NCBI GenBank assembly: GCA_019163175.1
Contig: JAFLKN010000041.1
Coordinates: 1 to 64,000 of the forward strand
DNA from: Prolixibacteraceae bacterium
Lineage (GTDB): Bacteria; Bacteroidota; Bacteroidia; Bacteroidales; Prolixibacteraceae
Direction: 5' to 3'
Length of the DNA: 64,000 nt
Of this stretch, positions 1 through 8,615 are shown piece after piece; positions within the stretch are counted from its first letter, which is position 1, and every line of letters starts with the position of its first letter. A program made the translations under genes and the position numbers. Below the pieces are notes generated by a model. The model was given only the letters and a program-made list of their open reading frames with translations. It made no database searches and was not told the DNA's origin.

Positions 1-262
1 TTACCCAAACCTGATGAAGTTTTCCGGCAGGATATTCAAGCTCACGTGAATTTTTCACTTTAGCATCTACAAAATCTTTTTCGTTGTACGCTGCAATAAA
101 AAGTGTTACCTCAGGTTCAAAATCAGAATTCGCAGGGAATTGCTTCTTGGAACTAAAAATCTGCTTCATTTTGACCAGAATAAAAAGCAAAATTCCATAG
201 CCCACATAGGCATAAAAAATGATGAAAAGTAATATCCAGAAGATGATTTGAATGATATCCAT
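1..262 (-). CDS. Glycosyltransferase family 2, N-terminal fragment (runs off window start)
   Basis: This gene begins with ATG at 262 and reads towards position 1 with no stop, so only its first 87 codons are in the window. The translation starts with one strongly hydrophobic segment (about residues 4-29), followed by a short basic linker and then a beta strand of the form EVTLFIAAYNEKDFV at about residues 50-64. That strand is the usual first motif of membrane-anchored, processive-type GT2 enzymes (BcsA/NodC relatives), and the downstream ELEYPAGKL fits the family pattern. It is divergent from the GT8 gene at 368. I infer a polysaccharide-building role from the neighbouring locus. The DxD and QxxRW motifs would lie outside the window, so activity cannot be judged. 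Confidence 0.75.
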   Translation of the reverse strand, partial: MDIIQIIFWILLFIIFYAYVGYGILLFILVKMKQIFSSKKQFPANSDFEPEVTLFIAAYNEKDFVDAKVKNSRELEYPAGKLHQVWV

Positions 263-367
263 GACTCAAAATTTTGGTGAAGTAAGATACATATTATTTT
301 AATTTCAGTGAAGTTTATTCAAAGAATCTGATTAAATTGCTGTGCTTTAATCAATAAAAATTACACA

Positions 368-1267
368 ATGGAAAAAGATTCTTCAATTGCAATAATTGTT
401 GCGTGTGACGATCACTATGTAGTCCTACTGGCCGCCTTATTAAAATCAATCGAGTATCACCACAAAACCAGCGAAAACATTGTCGTTTTTATTGTTGAAG
501 ATGGAATTTCATCCAAAAATCAAAAAAAGCTAACCGCTTCATTAAATGCTGAAAAGATACAATTGATCTGGATATCAATGGATGAAGCCATTCCGGAAGA
601 TATGCACATTCCGTTTGACCGTAGTTCGTACCCAAAAAATATCCATACCCGAATTTTTATCCCACATTTCATTCCTGAACGTTTTGATAAGATCATTTAC
701 CTCGATGTGGATATGATTCTGATGCGAGATATTTCTGATTTATGGAATGTCGATCTGGGCGAAAATATGCTCGCAGCAGTTATGGATCCGCGGTTACAGG
801 TTTTCAGTAATTCATGGGGAGGAATTTTGAATTACAAAGAGTTAGGTTTTGCTCCTGATACCAAGTATTTTAATACCGGTATTTTGGTCATCAACAACAA
901 AAAATGGCGGGAAGAAAACAGCGCATCAACCGTGGTGAAATGCATTGCAGACAATGAGAAATTTGCCAATTATCCCGATCAGTATGGAATTAATATTGTA
1001 ATGGCTAATCGTTGGGTAGTATTGGATCCACGTTGGAATTGGTTTGCTGACACCGCTTGTGAAGATCCATTCCTGATCCATTTTGTTGGAAGGAAACCAA
1101 TGTATCAGACCTACGATAATCGTGAAGAATTCAAAAAGATATTCTTTGAACACCTGAACAGAACCAAATGGAACAACTTCAAACCGATTGGTGAATCGAA
1201 ACGGTACATCAAGAAGATCAGCAATATTCTGAAGAAAATTCCCGATTTTCTTCGCCAAAAAAGCTAA
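368..1267 (+). CDS. Glycosyltransferase family 8 (LPS glucosyl/galactosyltransferase-like)
   Basis: The 299-residue product has the GT8 layout. An N-terminal nucleotide-sugar fold is followed by the metal-binding DVD triplet at residues 113-115 (context IIYLDVDMILM), then FNTG at about 168-171, a PDQ motif near residue 204 and a late IHFVGRKP segment resembling the HFxGxxKP motif of the family. GT8 enzymes such as RfaJ are retaining hexosyltransferases using UDP-glucose or UDP-galactose. No signal peptide or membrane segment is visible, so it should act on the cytoplasmic face of the inner membrane. It is the only plus-strand gene of the polysaccharide region and ends 3 bases from the stop of the convergent GT2 gene. 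The acceptor and exact donor are unknown. Confidence 0.85.
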   Translation: MEKDSSIAIIVACDDHYVVLLAALLKSIEYHHKTSENIVVFIVEDGISSKNQKKLTASLNAEKIQLIWISMDEAIPEDMHIPFDRSSYPKNIHTRIFIPHFIPERFDKIIYLDVDMILMRDISDLWNVDLGENMLAAVMDPRLQVFSNSWGGILNYKELGFAPDTKYFNTGILVINNKKWREENSASTVVKCIADNEKFANYPDQYGINIVMANRWVVLDPRWNWFADTACEDPFLIHFVGRKPMYQTYDNREEFKKIFFEHLNRTKWNNFKPIGESKRYIKKISNILKKIPDFLRQKS

Positions 1268-1270
1268 AGT

Positions 1271-2323
1271 TTAATTGAGTTGTAAAAAGTTAGCGATCCG
1301 ACTAAAAATATTCTTTTTGTACATCTGGTGATATACCAGGAAGCCGACCAAGGGATTCACTGCAGGAGCAATCTGAAGAGTTTTTCGTAAGCGGGTCGTA
1401 TATGCATTGTTTTCCCGAATGAGCTTTTCCTGAGCCTTGTATTTGCCAATTATCAGGCTTTTCACCTCTGTTGATTTATTTATAGCCTTATAATTTCGGT
1501 AATAGAAGTTCAAAAGCCAAAGCGCGTATTTTTTTTGAGCAAGTGCGTAAAATGCGTCCAGCTTGTTTTCTTTGAAGAATGCAATCCGTTCTTCCATGGC
1601 TTCAGCATAATCAAGCTTTTTAACACTAAAACTGCTCCGGATAATGCTGTTTGGTGATTGAAAATAATAATAGTATTTCCGGTCGATCAGGGCTATTTTT
1701 TTTGATCGGTAAAAAAGTTTGTAGGTTGTGAATTCATCTTCATGAATCTTCGATTTTGGAAACCTTAAATCCTTGAAAAGCTCTTTCTTGTAGAGTTTAT
1801 TCCAAGCTACAATAAAGTCTACGCAATATGGAGTATAGATGTATTCCAAAGCTTCCAGATTGGAGACTATTCTTAAATTTTCAGGTTCGTTCGATGGAAT
1901 TTTCTCATCGCCGGTTACCCGAATAAAACTGCATTGAGCAATATCAGCATTGTTCTTTTTAATCTGGTCGAGCAGATCTTTATACATGTCCGGATGAATA
2001 AAGTCATCGCTATCGACGAATCCAATCAACTCACCTTTTGCTATTTCGAGTCCGGCATTTCGTGCATCCGACAAACCTCCGTTTGGTTTATGAATGACTT
2101 TTATTCGCGAATCGGTTTTGGCCAAATCGTCACAAATCTGTCCGCAATTATCAGGCGAACCATCATCAACCAAAATGATTTCCAGATTTTGATAGGTTTG
2201 ACTGAGTATCGAATCAACACATCTTTTGAGGTAAGGTTCGACCTTATAAATTGGGACGATAACGCTGATTAATACCGCTGATTCTTCCATTGCTTGACCG
2301 GTTAAATGAATAGACTGATTCAT
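1271..2323 (-). CDS. Glycosyltransferase family 2 (EpsJ-like)
   Basis: This is a 350-residue GT2 enzyme. I place the start at 2323, not at the longer upstream ATG at 2368, because the ATG at 2323 overlaps the TGA of the preceding fucosyltransferase gene (ATGA), the usual sign of translational coupling. The motif SVIVPIYKVEPYL opens the fold, with DDGS at about residues 53-56 and DSDD, the metal site, at 104-107. A HEDE motif follows in the middle of the protein, typical of the EpsJ/WfgS-like GT2 group that transfers sugars during exopolysaccharide repeat-unit assembly. The C-terminal 120 residues are aromatic-rich and basic, suggesting membrane contact. This is the last gene of the long minus-strand operon. 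The sugar specificity cannot be read from sequence. Confidence 0.85.
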   Translation of the reverse strand: MNQSIHLTGQAMEESAVLISVIVPIYKVEPYLKRCVDSILSQTYQNLEIILVDDGSPDNCGQICDDLAKTDSRIKVIHKPNGGLSDARNAGLEIAKGELIGFVDSDDFIHPDMYKDLLDQIKKNNADIAQCSFIRVTGDEKIPSNEPENLRIVSNLEALEYIYTPYCVDFIVAWNKLYKKELFKDLRFPKSKIHEDEFTTYKLFYRSKKIALIDRKYYYYFQSPNSIIRSSFSVKKLDYAEAMEERIAFFKENKLDAFYALAQKKYALWLLNFYYRNYKAINKSTEVKSLIIGKYKAQEKLIRENNAYTTRLRKTLQIAPAVNPLVGFLVYHQMYKKNIFSRIANFLQLN

Positions 2324-3195
2324 TTCGAGATTTTTGTTTCGTAAAAATAGTTGATGCGTTTTCTCCACCAGATGAAATAACCTGCAATTCGGTAACCCAG
2401 CGGAGTTGTGTTTTTCATTCTTAGCCAGTTTTCAGGAATCAGATCTTTGGTGCTTTTATTGCGGAATGCAATTCCAAACCAGGGCTCGGGGCTGATCACT
2501 ATTTTCTTCGGATTTTTATTGAGCCATGCGCCCCACCAGCTGAATGAGCTGTTGCTGATAATGTTGTTGGTGCAGCAGGATTGTAAATACATATCTACAA
2601 TTGCCGATTCTCCTTCGCTGAAGAAAAAGTTGGCACCTCTAAATTTCTTTTTACACCACTGAATATCGTCGCTGGTAATCAGGAACTTTTTGTTCTTCCC
2701 AATGTGGTTAATCGCACTTTTAAAATAATTGTACGAACAGACGGCATAGTTGTCGGATGAAGCCAGATAATCACCTCGGCGGACATGAATACTAGTGATT
2801 TCGTCGTTGAACAAGTGTCCATATTTATTCTGAATATACTCTGAAGTTTTCGGATCTATCTCAAATAGATTCTGCACTACCTCCGGATTAAAATACTTTT
2901 CGCTTTGGTAAAACCCTTCCAGCATAATATTTTCAGCATAGACAATTGGGTTAAACGAAAACTCCTTCTCTTTATGCGAAATCAGGTTTTCGGGTATGTC
3001 CTGAGTAATGGTTACTTTCCGTAGAATATTGTTTTCAAATTGTTTCAAATATTGGCTTAACCATTTCTCATCGGGCGTGTAATAATTTCCGGCAATAACC
3101 TGGAAACTGCAATTATTTTCCTGCGCCAGACTTGCAGCTGCAGCGATCTGAAATAAATTATTTCCTATTCGACCATCTAATAATACATAAACCAT
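2320..3195 (-). CDS. GT11 alpha-1,2-fucosyltransferase family protein
   Basis: The 291-residue protein matches the GT11 pattern. A glycine/asparagine-rich N-terminus (DGRIGNNLFQIA, residues 7-18) and the donor-binding HVRRGDY motif at residues 137-143 are both present, and a late FSWWGAWL segment is the usual third conserved block. Family members such as FutC and WbiQ move L-fucose from GDP-fucose onto the 2-position of a galactose or related residue. This suggests that the polysaccharide made here carries a terminal or branching fucose, though some bacterial GT11 proteins use other acceptors. No fucose nucleotide synthesis genes (gmd, fcl) are in the window, so GDP-fucose must come from elsewhere. 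Its stop codon overlaps the start of the next GT2 gene. Confidence 0.88.
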   Translation of the reverse strand: MVYVLLDGRIGNNLFQIAAAASLAQENNCSFQVIAGNYYTPDEKWLSQYLKQFENNILRKVTITQDIPENLISHKEKEFSFNPIVYAENIMLEGFYQSEKYFNPEVVQNLFEIDPKTSEYIQNKYGHLFNDEITSIHVRRGDYLASSDNYAVCSYNYFKSAINHIGKNKKFLITSDDIQWCKKKFRGANFFFSEGESAIVDMYLQSCCTNNIISNSSFSWWGAWLNKNPKKIVISPEPWFGIAFRNKSTKDLIPENWLRMKNTTPLGYRIAGYFIWWRKRINYFYETKISK

Positions 3196-3224
3196 ATCAG
3201 TGTCTTTTTTTGAAAGTGCAATTT

Positions 3225-4706
3225 TTAGTTCTTCTTGATTTTACTAAAAACAAATTGTTTGATATTCAGCCGTTTGTCTAATTCGAACAATGAATATCCA
3301 AGCATGATCAGAAATAGTATTCCACCTGTAAAATAGGCATACGGGAACCCAAGCTTGTAAGCTAAGGTGAATGCAATGATGCAAAGAGCTAGTTCGATAC
3401 TCAGTATTTTTCTAAACTCAAAGCCTAATGTAATTTTATATTTATAGAAACACAACCAACTGACGAAGAAGAATATAATGATGTTTCCAATGGTGTAAGA
3501 GATTCCAAGTCCCTCAAGTCCTCCCAGATAATATCCGGTAATGTTAGAAACTAAAATAACGATACTGCTAATGAGTTCTTTCCAGAAGTAGAGTTTCGAA
3601 TCGCCTTTTGCCATAAAAATGAAACCCATGCACCATGCGCCTGCGCTAAAGAGCACTCCGAAAATTACCCACTGAATGTACGCAACGACCGGTAGAAAAT
3701 CTTTGGTGTATAAAATGTGAATGACAAAAGGTGTGGTGGAAAGTAATATAATCAAAATAGGCCCCAAAATCAGCAGGGCTAGTTCGGCCTGCTGATTCAG
3801 CACATCTTTTATTTTTTTCAGGTCGTCGCTAACTTTCGATAGTCGGGGAAAGTAATCGGTGACCATTGCGGTAAATACAAGGCCCACATATTTATTGGTT
3901 ATATTCCATCCGGCCTGAAAAAGTCCAACATCGGCAACTCCACCAGTTCTGCTAATAAATGCGTTAACCAAATAGGAGGCAAACATATTGGTAAAACCGC
4001 TCATAGTCATCAGGATACCCATTTTTGCCATGTCTTTTCCTTCAGCGAAGGATTCCATTAATGTCACTTTAATCTTTTCCAATTTAATTTTTCTTGAAAA
4101 AAACCAGGACAATACAAGTGCTATTACAGATGATACGATCAACGTCGGAACAATACCTTTTTCACCGAAAAAGTAATAGAGCGGAAGCGAAATAACCAGA
4201 CCAATAGCAGAACCCCACATGCTTGCCTTGGCCATCGGCTTTAATTTCTGCAAACCATGCAACAATGAAATTTGCCCGGAGCTTATTGCTCCCAAAAATA
4301 GTGTTCCAGAAAGCCAAATAAAAGCCAGGGTATAGTCGCTGTTACCGAATGTCCACCTACTTAGCCATGGAGATAAAACAATCATGGTAACTGTGCCCAA
4401 AAGACCGGTAAACCATATAAGTTTTCGAAAAACTGTTATTGTGCGCGAAACTTTGTAATGGTCGCCGGTTCCACTGGCTGCCGAAATATCGCGAACAGCA
4501 CTGACGTTGATACCCATTTGAGTTAGTGATCCAATCAAAGTAGATATGGATTGAAGCAGACTTAAAATCCCAACCCCCGCAGTACCCAGAAATACAGCAA
4601 CAAACTTGGCTCGGATAACCGAAATTAAAATATTAAAGACCTGTACGCCGCCAAAAAGCGAAGTGGCCTTAAACATCTGCCGATATGATGATTTGTGTTC
4701 AGTCAC
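3225..4706 (-). CDS. wzx: Wzx-type polysaccharide flippase (O-antigen translocase)
   Basis: The 493-residue product is hydrophobic throughout, with roughly 12-14 predicted membrane segments and short charged loops. It begins with a TSLFGGVQVFNILISVIRAK-like first helix and has an AVFLGTAGVGIL segment that is common in Wzx/MATE-fold polysaccharide transporters. Wzx proteins flip undecaprenyl-diphosphate-linked repeat units from the cytoplasmic to the periplasmic face. It lies between the acyltransferase (48 bases upstream) and the fucosyltransferase (29 bases downstream), inside the same operon as a Wzy-like polymerase and a copolymerase, which supports a Wzx/Wzy-dependent pathway. Assignment as Wzx and not a general MATE exporter rests on this context. 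Confidence 0.85.
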   Translation of the reverse strand: MTEHKSSYRQMFKATSLFGGVQVFNILISVIRAKFVAVFLGTAGVGILSLLQSISTLIGSLTQMGINVSAVRDISAASGTGDHYKVSRTITVFRKLIWFTGLLGTVTMIVLSPWLSRWTFGNSDYTLAFIWLSGTLFLGAISSGQISLLHGLQKLKPMAKASMWGSAIGLVISLPLYYFFGEKGIVPTLIVSSVIALVLSWFFSRKIKLEKIKVTLMESFAEGKDMAKMGILMTMSGFTNMFASYLVNAFISRTGGVADVGLFQAGWNITNKYVGLVFTAMVTDYFPRLSKVSDDLKKIKDVLNQQAELALLILGPILIILLSTTPFVIHILYTKDFLPVVAYIQWVIFGVLFSAGAWCMGFIFMAKGDSKLYFWKELISSIVILVSNITGYYLGGLEGLGISYTIGNIIIFFFVSWLCFYKYKITLGFEFRKILSIELALCIIAFTLAYKLGFPYAYFTGGILFLIMLGYSLFELDKRLNIKQFVFSKIKKN

Positions 4707-4754
4707 AATTGTTTAAGTTTTTGTATGCGGTTTTCTCGATATGTATTGGTTCAT

Positions 4755-5372
4755 TTATTTTATTCGTTCCCAGTCACCGGTTTCCGGGTTGTACTGTTTA
4801 ATAATCTTTGCAGGATTTCCGGCCGCAATCGAAAATGGAGCCACATTCTTTGTAACCACCGAACCTGCTGCAATTATACTGTGTTTCCCGATGGTTATAC
4901 CTGCCACGATTGTTGCATTAGCCCCCACCCAAACTTCATCTTCAATGACAATCTCAGACGCCGTTACTGGTTGATCTTTTATTGGGATATTGACGTTTTG
5001 GTAACCATGATTTAAACCTGACAAAACCACATTTTGTGCAAAGATTACATCGTTCCCTATTCTGACAGGACCAATAACTGTATTGCCCATACCAATTCTG
5101 CAATTGTTGCCCATCAAAACATCTCCAACTCCATTGTTTATGGTTACAAAATCTTCAATGGTACAACTTGATCCTGTTGAGAATTTATTCCAAGGAAAAA
5201 CATCAATCCGGGTGCGACGCCTGATAACAGTTCCTTTCCCTTTTTTGTGAATAAAAGGATTGACGAAATGCCTGATCCAGAAACGAGGACGCGGATTCCG
5301 TTTCGAAGTAATCATCCAAAGTGCCAATTCCTTGATTTTCGGATTTGATTTGAGTTTTTCTTTTATCGACAT
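4755..5372 (-). CDS. Hexapeptide-repeat O-acyltransferase (WcaF/LacA-like)
   Basis: The 205-residue protein has a short basic N-terminal region, then from about residue 68 to 190 a run of left-handed beta-helix hexapeptide repeats ([LIV]-G-x4), including IGMGNTVIG, IGNDVIFAQN and ITIGKHSIIAAGS. The NHGY motif places the probable catalytic histidine at residue 122. The C-terminal SIAAGNPAKIIK is the standard ending of the acetyl-CoA-dependent LacA/WcaF/NodL-type transferases. It most likely O-acetylates a sugar of the repeat unit in the cytoplasm. It follows a GT2 gene by 5 bases and precedes wzx. Serine acetyltransferase is less likely because the alpha-helical N-terminal domain of CysE is absent. 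Confidence 0.85.
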   Translation of the reverse strand: MSIKEKLKSNPKIKELALWMITSKRNPRPRFWIRHFVNPFIHKKGKGTVIRRRTRIDVFPWNKFSTGSSCTIEDFVTINNGVGDVLMGNNCRIGMGNTVIGPVRIGNDVIFAQNVVLSGLNHGYQNVNIPIKDQPVTASEIVIEDEVWVGANATIVAGITIGKHSIIAAGSVVTKNVAPFSIAAGNPAKIIKQYNPETGDWERIK

Positions 5373-5377
5373 TTTCG

Positions 5378-6208
5378 CTACTGGTTTTTATTGAAATAGA
5401 TGCTCACTCTTTTTAACTCCTTCACAATTCTGGAAGTAATTGCCTTAAAAAATGAACCGCTTTTGTCAACCGAACGTGTGACTGTCCAGGCCATTGCTTT
5501 GAGCTTGGTAACGCGTTTTAGCTTTCCGATTTTCGTCAGGGCATAAGCCATTTGACCATCTTCCATGCGCGAATCGCTTTTGATGAATCCGATCTTCAAA
5601 GCTTCCTCGCGCGGGAAGCAAAAATTGACGCCGCCAACAGCCAATTCCGGACGGTTGATTGTCCGAAGTGAATGGACAATGTCGCGGAAGAATTCGTAAA
5701 AAGCAAATCTCAGGCGCGAATCACCCTTGTTGGGTACAAATGAATACGTTCCGTAGGTTGCAAAACCTTTACCCGAAAGAATTGGCTTGAGCATGGTATC
5801 GATCCAGGTTGGCGGATAAATGGTATCGGCATCGCCCGTGATGATATATTTTCCATGCGAATTTTCCATAGCAGCCTGCCGGGCAAAGCCATAACCCTGT
5901 TTCAGTTCAAAGACCGGAGTAATGCCACATTTGCGCATGATCTCCGAAGTCTTATCCTTCGAATTATTATCAACGTAAACATATTCAATCAGATGAGCAC
6001 TTTTCATGGCACTCAGCGATGATAGATTACGAAGGATGTTTTGTTCTTCGTTCCAAGCAATTATGTTCACAGAAATCAGTGGTATGTCTGTTTTCTGTCT
6101 TTCGAAACCAGCTTTAATCCGTTCGAAAATTTCTTCAGGAATTTCCTCCATTTTCTTGTATTCAAAACTGTGAATTTTGATGTTGGCTGGTACAATTGGA
6201 CGAAGCAT
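5378..6208 (-). CDS. Glycosyltransferase family 2
   Basis: The 276-residue product has a GT-A fold signature: ISVNIIAWNEEQNILRNL at about residues 45-62, VDNNSKDKT at 79-87 and a GDADTIYPP metal-binding motif at 125-133. The tail has two helical stretches and a lysine-rich end but no clear membrane helix. The GGVNFCFPREEALKIGF stretch resembles the acceptor-side loop of polyprenyl-phosphate-linked GT2 enzymes. It sits between a GT4-like gene (18 bases upstream) and the acyltransferase (5 bases downstream) in the exopolysaccharide operon, so it probably adds one sugar of the repeat unit. The 40-residue N-terminal extension before the fold is unusual and its role is unknown. Confidence 0.82.
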   Translation of the reverse strand: MLRPIVPANIKIHSFEYKKMEEIPEEIFERIKAGFERQKTDIPLISVNIIAWNEEQNILRNLSSLSAMKSAHLIEYVYVDNNSKDKTSEIMRKCGITPVFELKQGYGFARQAAMENSHGKYIITGDADTIYPPTWIDTMLKPILSGKGFATYGTYSFVPNKGDSRLRFAFYEFFRDIVHSLRTINRPELAVGGVNFCFPREEALKIGFIKSDSRMEDGQMAYALTKIGKLKRVTKLKAMAWTVTRSVDKSGSFFKAITSRIVKELKRVSIYFNKNQ

Positions 6209-6226
6209 AGGTTTTATTTTTGATGT

Positions 6227-7438
6227 TTATTTCTTTACTTTTTCGGATGATTTCATAGCTATAAAAGAAGAAACTTCTTTGGAAAACAGTTCTGCTCTTG
6301 CTTTCCACGAGTTTGAGCGCGCAAATTCGATTCGTTGTTTTATCTTTTCTGAATTATCGCTTTTCAGCACCTCAATCAGCGAATTCAGGAATTCTTCTTT
6401 GCTTGAAGCAAAAGCAACGTGTTCCGAAAATTCAGGCAGATCGGCAAATCTGGTAATAACCACAGGCACCCCAACTGCCAGGTATTCATTGATTTTAAGC
6501 GGATAAACATTTTTATTGATTTCAGTACAGAGGTATGGAATGATTCCCACATCGCACTGATTCAGCCGTTCCGGAACTTCATTGGGTTTCACCGGTGGCA
6601 AAAACCTGACGTTTGAAAACAGTTCAAGCACACTTTTCACGGCTGTATTCCTGACATCTCCGATAAACTCGAATTCGCAATCGGGTAAATTACGAACCGA
6701 AAATTCAACGGTTTCAATATCAAATCGCTGGTCGATACTACCAATGTATCCGATTTTTCTCCGTTTCTCAGCAGGATTTACACTCGTTTTTGCTTTCTGG
6801 TTGAAAACTTCAAAATCGACTCCGTTTTTAACCGTGGCTACCTTCTGATTGTAAGATATTTTCTGTTCTTTCAGGTAGTCTGATGTGACTATTATTCCAT
6901 CGGTTATCTTCGAATACCTTTGGTCGGCCTTCCATGATTTTATTCCGCGCCGGTCAGTCGGATAGCCGTCATAACAGTAGTAAATATTCACTTTTTCAGG
7001 CAGCTTTCCTGAAAGTGATTCACCAAAGATTGGACTGTAGGCAAATATGTTTATTGGGTTTTCCCATTTTAATCTTCGTAATGCTTTTTTAATTGATCGC
7101 TTGTAGATGAAGGTGTTAATTTGAAGAGCTAAGCTATAAAGCATCAAATTCTGAATCGAGTTCATCGGCAAAAGCGGAGGAATGACCCATTGATTCACTT
7201 GCGCTTTTTCAGTCGTATCTTTGACTGACAACCGATTTTTAAATCCCAGCATCCTGGCAACTGGTGCATTTTGCTTTCCTCTTAAGGTGGAAATAACATC
7301 TTTCCATGTGAATGGATATTCAACAAAAAGCACCTTATTTTTTATCGCCAGAAGCGACATAAGTTGCACAACCGACTTGGTGTACGGGCCTTCCCAGGTG
7401 GAATACGAAATACAAACGATATGTTCGTTTTCAAGCAT
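6227..7438 (-). CDS. GT-B glycosyltransferase (group 1/GT4-like)
   Basis: I choose the ATG at 7438, giving 403 residues, because an earlier in-frame ATG at 7501 lies inside the preceding gene and translates to sequence unlike the family. The 7438 start is 5 bases after that gene's stop. The N-terminal half reads HIVCISYSTWEGPYTKS, a variation on the glycine-rich GT-B start. A YCYDGYPTDRRG segment and a VTSDYLKEQKISY stretch follow. The C-terminal half has GYIGSIDQRFDIE and a PLKINEYLAVGVPVV block, where the E corresponds to the second glutamate of the EX7E motif. Related proteins include TuaH-like enzymes that transfer sugars in teichuronic or exopolysaccharide synthesis. The donor sugar is not predictable. 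Confidence 0.8.
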   Translation of the reverse strand: MLENEHIVCISYSTWEGPYTKSVVQLMSLLAIKNKVLFVEYPFTWKDVISTLRGKQNAPVARMLGFKNRLSVKDTTEKAQVNQWVIPPLLPMNSIQNLMLYSLALQINTFIYKRSIKKALRRLKWENPINIFAYSPIFGESLSGKLPEKVNIYYCYDGYPTDRRGIKSWKADQRYSKITDGIIVTSDYLKEQKISYNQKVATVKNGVDFEVFNQKAKTSVNPAEKRRKIGYIGSIDQRFDIETVEFSVRNLPDCEFEFIGDVRNTAVKSVLELFSNVRFLPPVKPNEVPERLNQCDVGIIPYLCTEINKNVYPLKINEYLAVGVPVVITRFADLPEFSEHVAFASSKEEFLNSLIEVLKSDNSEKIKQRIEFARSNSWKARAELFSKEVSSFIAMKSSEKVKK

Positions 7439-7443
7439 ACAAT

Positions 7444-8583
7444 CTATTTTGCTGAAAATTCCTGATACAATTTCAAAACACTTTTGGCCATGTTTTCCCA
7501 CGAGAACAAGCTGGCCCGAACCAATCCTTTTTGACTCAATTCCTGATACAATTTCGGATTGTCCAGAATCTGGTTTATCGCACTGGTAATTTCTTCGGGT
7601 TTAAACGGATCGACAATAAACGCTGCATCAGCAGCAATTTCGGGCATCGACGAAGTATTTGACGTGATTACCGGTATGCCACAAGCCATTCCTTCCAAAA
7701 TCGGGATTCCAAAACTTTCCCGTAAAGAAGGATATAAAAACAGGGTGCTTAAATTTATAATTCCCGGCAAATCAGTATTGATAATGTAACCGGTTAGGTG
7801 AATATGCTCACGAATTTCGGGGCAACCCAGCTCTTTGAGTAATGCCATCAGCGCATTTTCATCGTAATCGGGCATAACCAGTTTGTAATCATTCGCAGAG
7901 GTTTTCCTGAAATCGGCGTAGGCTTTCAAAACTCCGCGGGTATTTTTTTTAGGATCGGTATTCCCCAGAAAAAACATAAATTTTTCAGGCAAATGATACT
8001 TTTCACTTATTCGTTTTAATTCGGTTTGATCAGTGATCGGCTTAAAATGCCGGCCAACTCCGTTGTAAACTGTGTGCAATTTGGTGCTGTCCAATCCAAA
8101 AAAGCGACTAATCCGGTCGCGTTCAAAATCAGAAACCGTAATCACCGTTTTACTTTTCCGAACCACCGGCGGAATATTCCAGCGACGGTATATATTCCCA
8201 AGTTTTTGGTACCAGGTGCCATCTTTCTTTAGCAAACTGATGCTTTCCATGTATATGATATCGTGCAAGGTGATCATCAACGGAATCGATGTATTTACCG
8301 GAGCTGTGTTGCTGGTACAATGCAGCAAATCGCACTGGTATTTTTTGGCAGCTTTAGGTAATGCTATTTGCTCCCAGGTTGGGTAAGGGCCGCCACCAAG
8401 TTCAACAATATGAAAATTGGGCGTTTCCTGAATGACTTGCCGGTCAACATCAGGCTTAACAAAGATGAAATATTCGTTTTTCGTATCAATTACCTGAAGG
8501 TTGCGAATCAACTCCAGAACCACCATGTCCATTCCATGTTTTTTCTTGCGAAATAGCCTTTGTGCCTCAATACCTATTCTCAT
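7444..8583 (-). CDS. Glycosyltransferase family 4 (mannosyltransferase-like)
   Basis: This 379-residue GT-B enzyme has the standard GT4 plan. The N-terminal domain starts MRIGIEAQRLF, with LHCTSNTAPV and TLHDIIY strands. A VITVSDFERDRI hinge comes next, and then a C-terminal nucleotide-binding domain with FFLGNTDPKKN, LTGYI and the EX7E motif ESFGIPILE (glutamates at residues 289 and 297). This arrangement is close to WbdA/MtfB-type mannosyltransferases, although the sugar is not certain. The enzyme is retaining and cytoplasmic. It lies 32 bases after the asparagine-synthetase-like gene and 5 bases before the next GT-B gene, in one operon. Confidence 0.87.
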   Translation of the reverse strand: MRIGIEAQRLFRKKKHGMDMVVLELIRNLQVIDTKNEYFIFVKPDVDRQVIQETPNFHIVELGGGPYPTWEQIALPKAAKKYQCDLLHCTSNTAPVNTSIPLMITLHDIIYMESISLLKKDGTWYQKLGNIYRRWNIPPVVRKSKTVITVSDFERDRISRFFGLDSTKLHTVYNGVGRHFKPITDQTELKRISEKYHLPEKFMFFLGNTDPKKNTRGVLKAYADFRKTSANDYKLVMPDYDENALMALLKELGCPEIREHIHLTGYIINTDLPGIINLSTLFLYPSLRESFGIPILEGMACGIPVITSNTSSMPEIAADAAFIVDPFKPEEITSAINQILDNPKLYQELSQKGLVRASLFSWENMAKSVLKLYQEFSAK

Positions 8584-8615
8584 TTTAAATCTTCCTCCAA
8601 ATGTGAATTAAAAAA

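Noticed and set aside
4695-5015. A 106-codon plus-strand ORF in the acyltransferase region.
   Set aside because: It is antisense to hexapeptide repeats, which produce such false ORFs.
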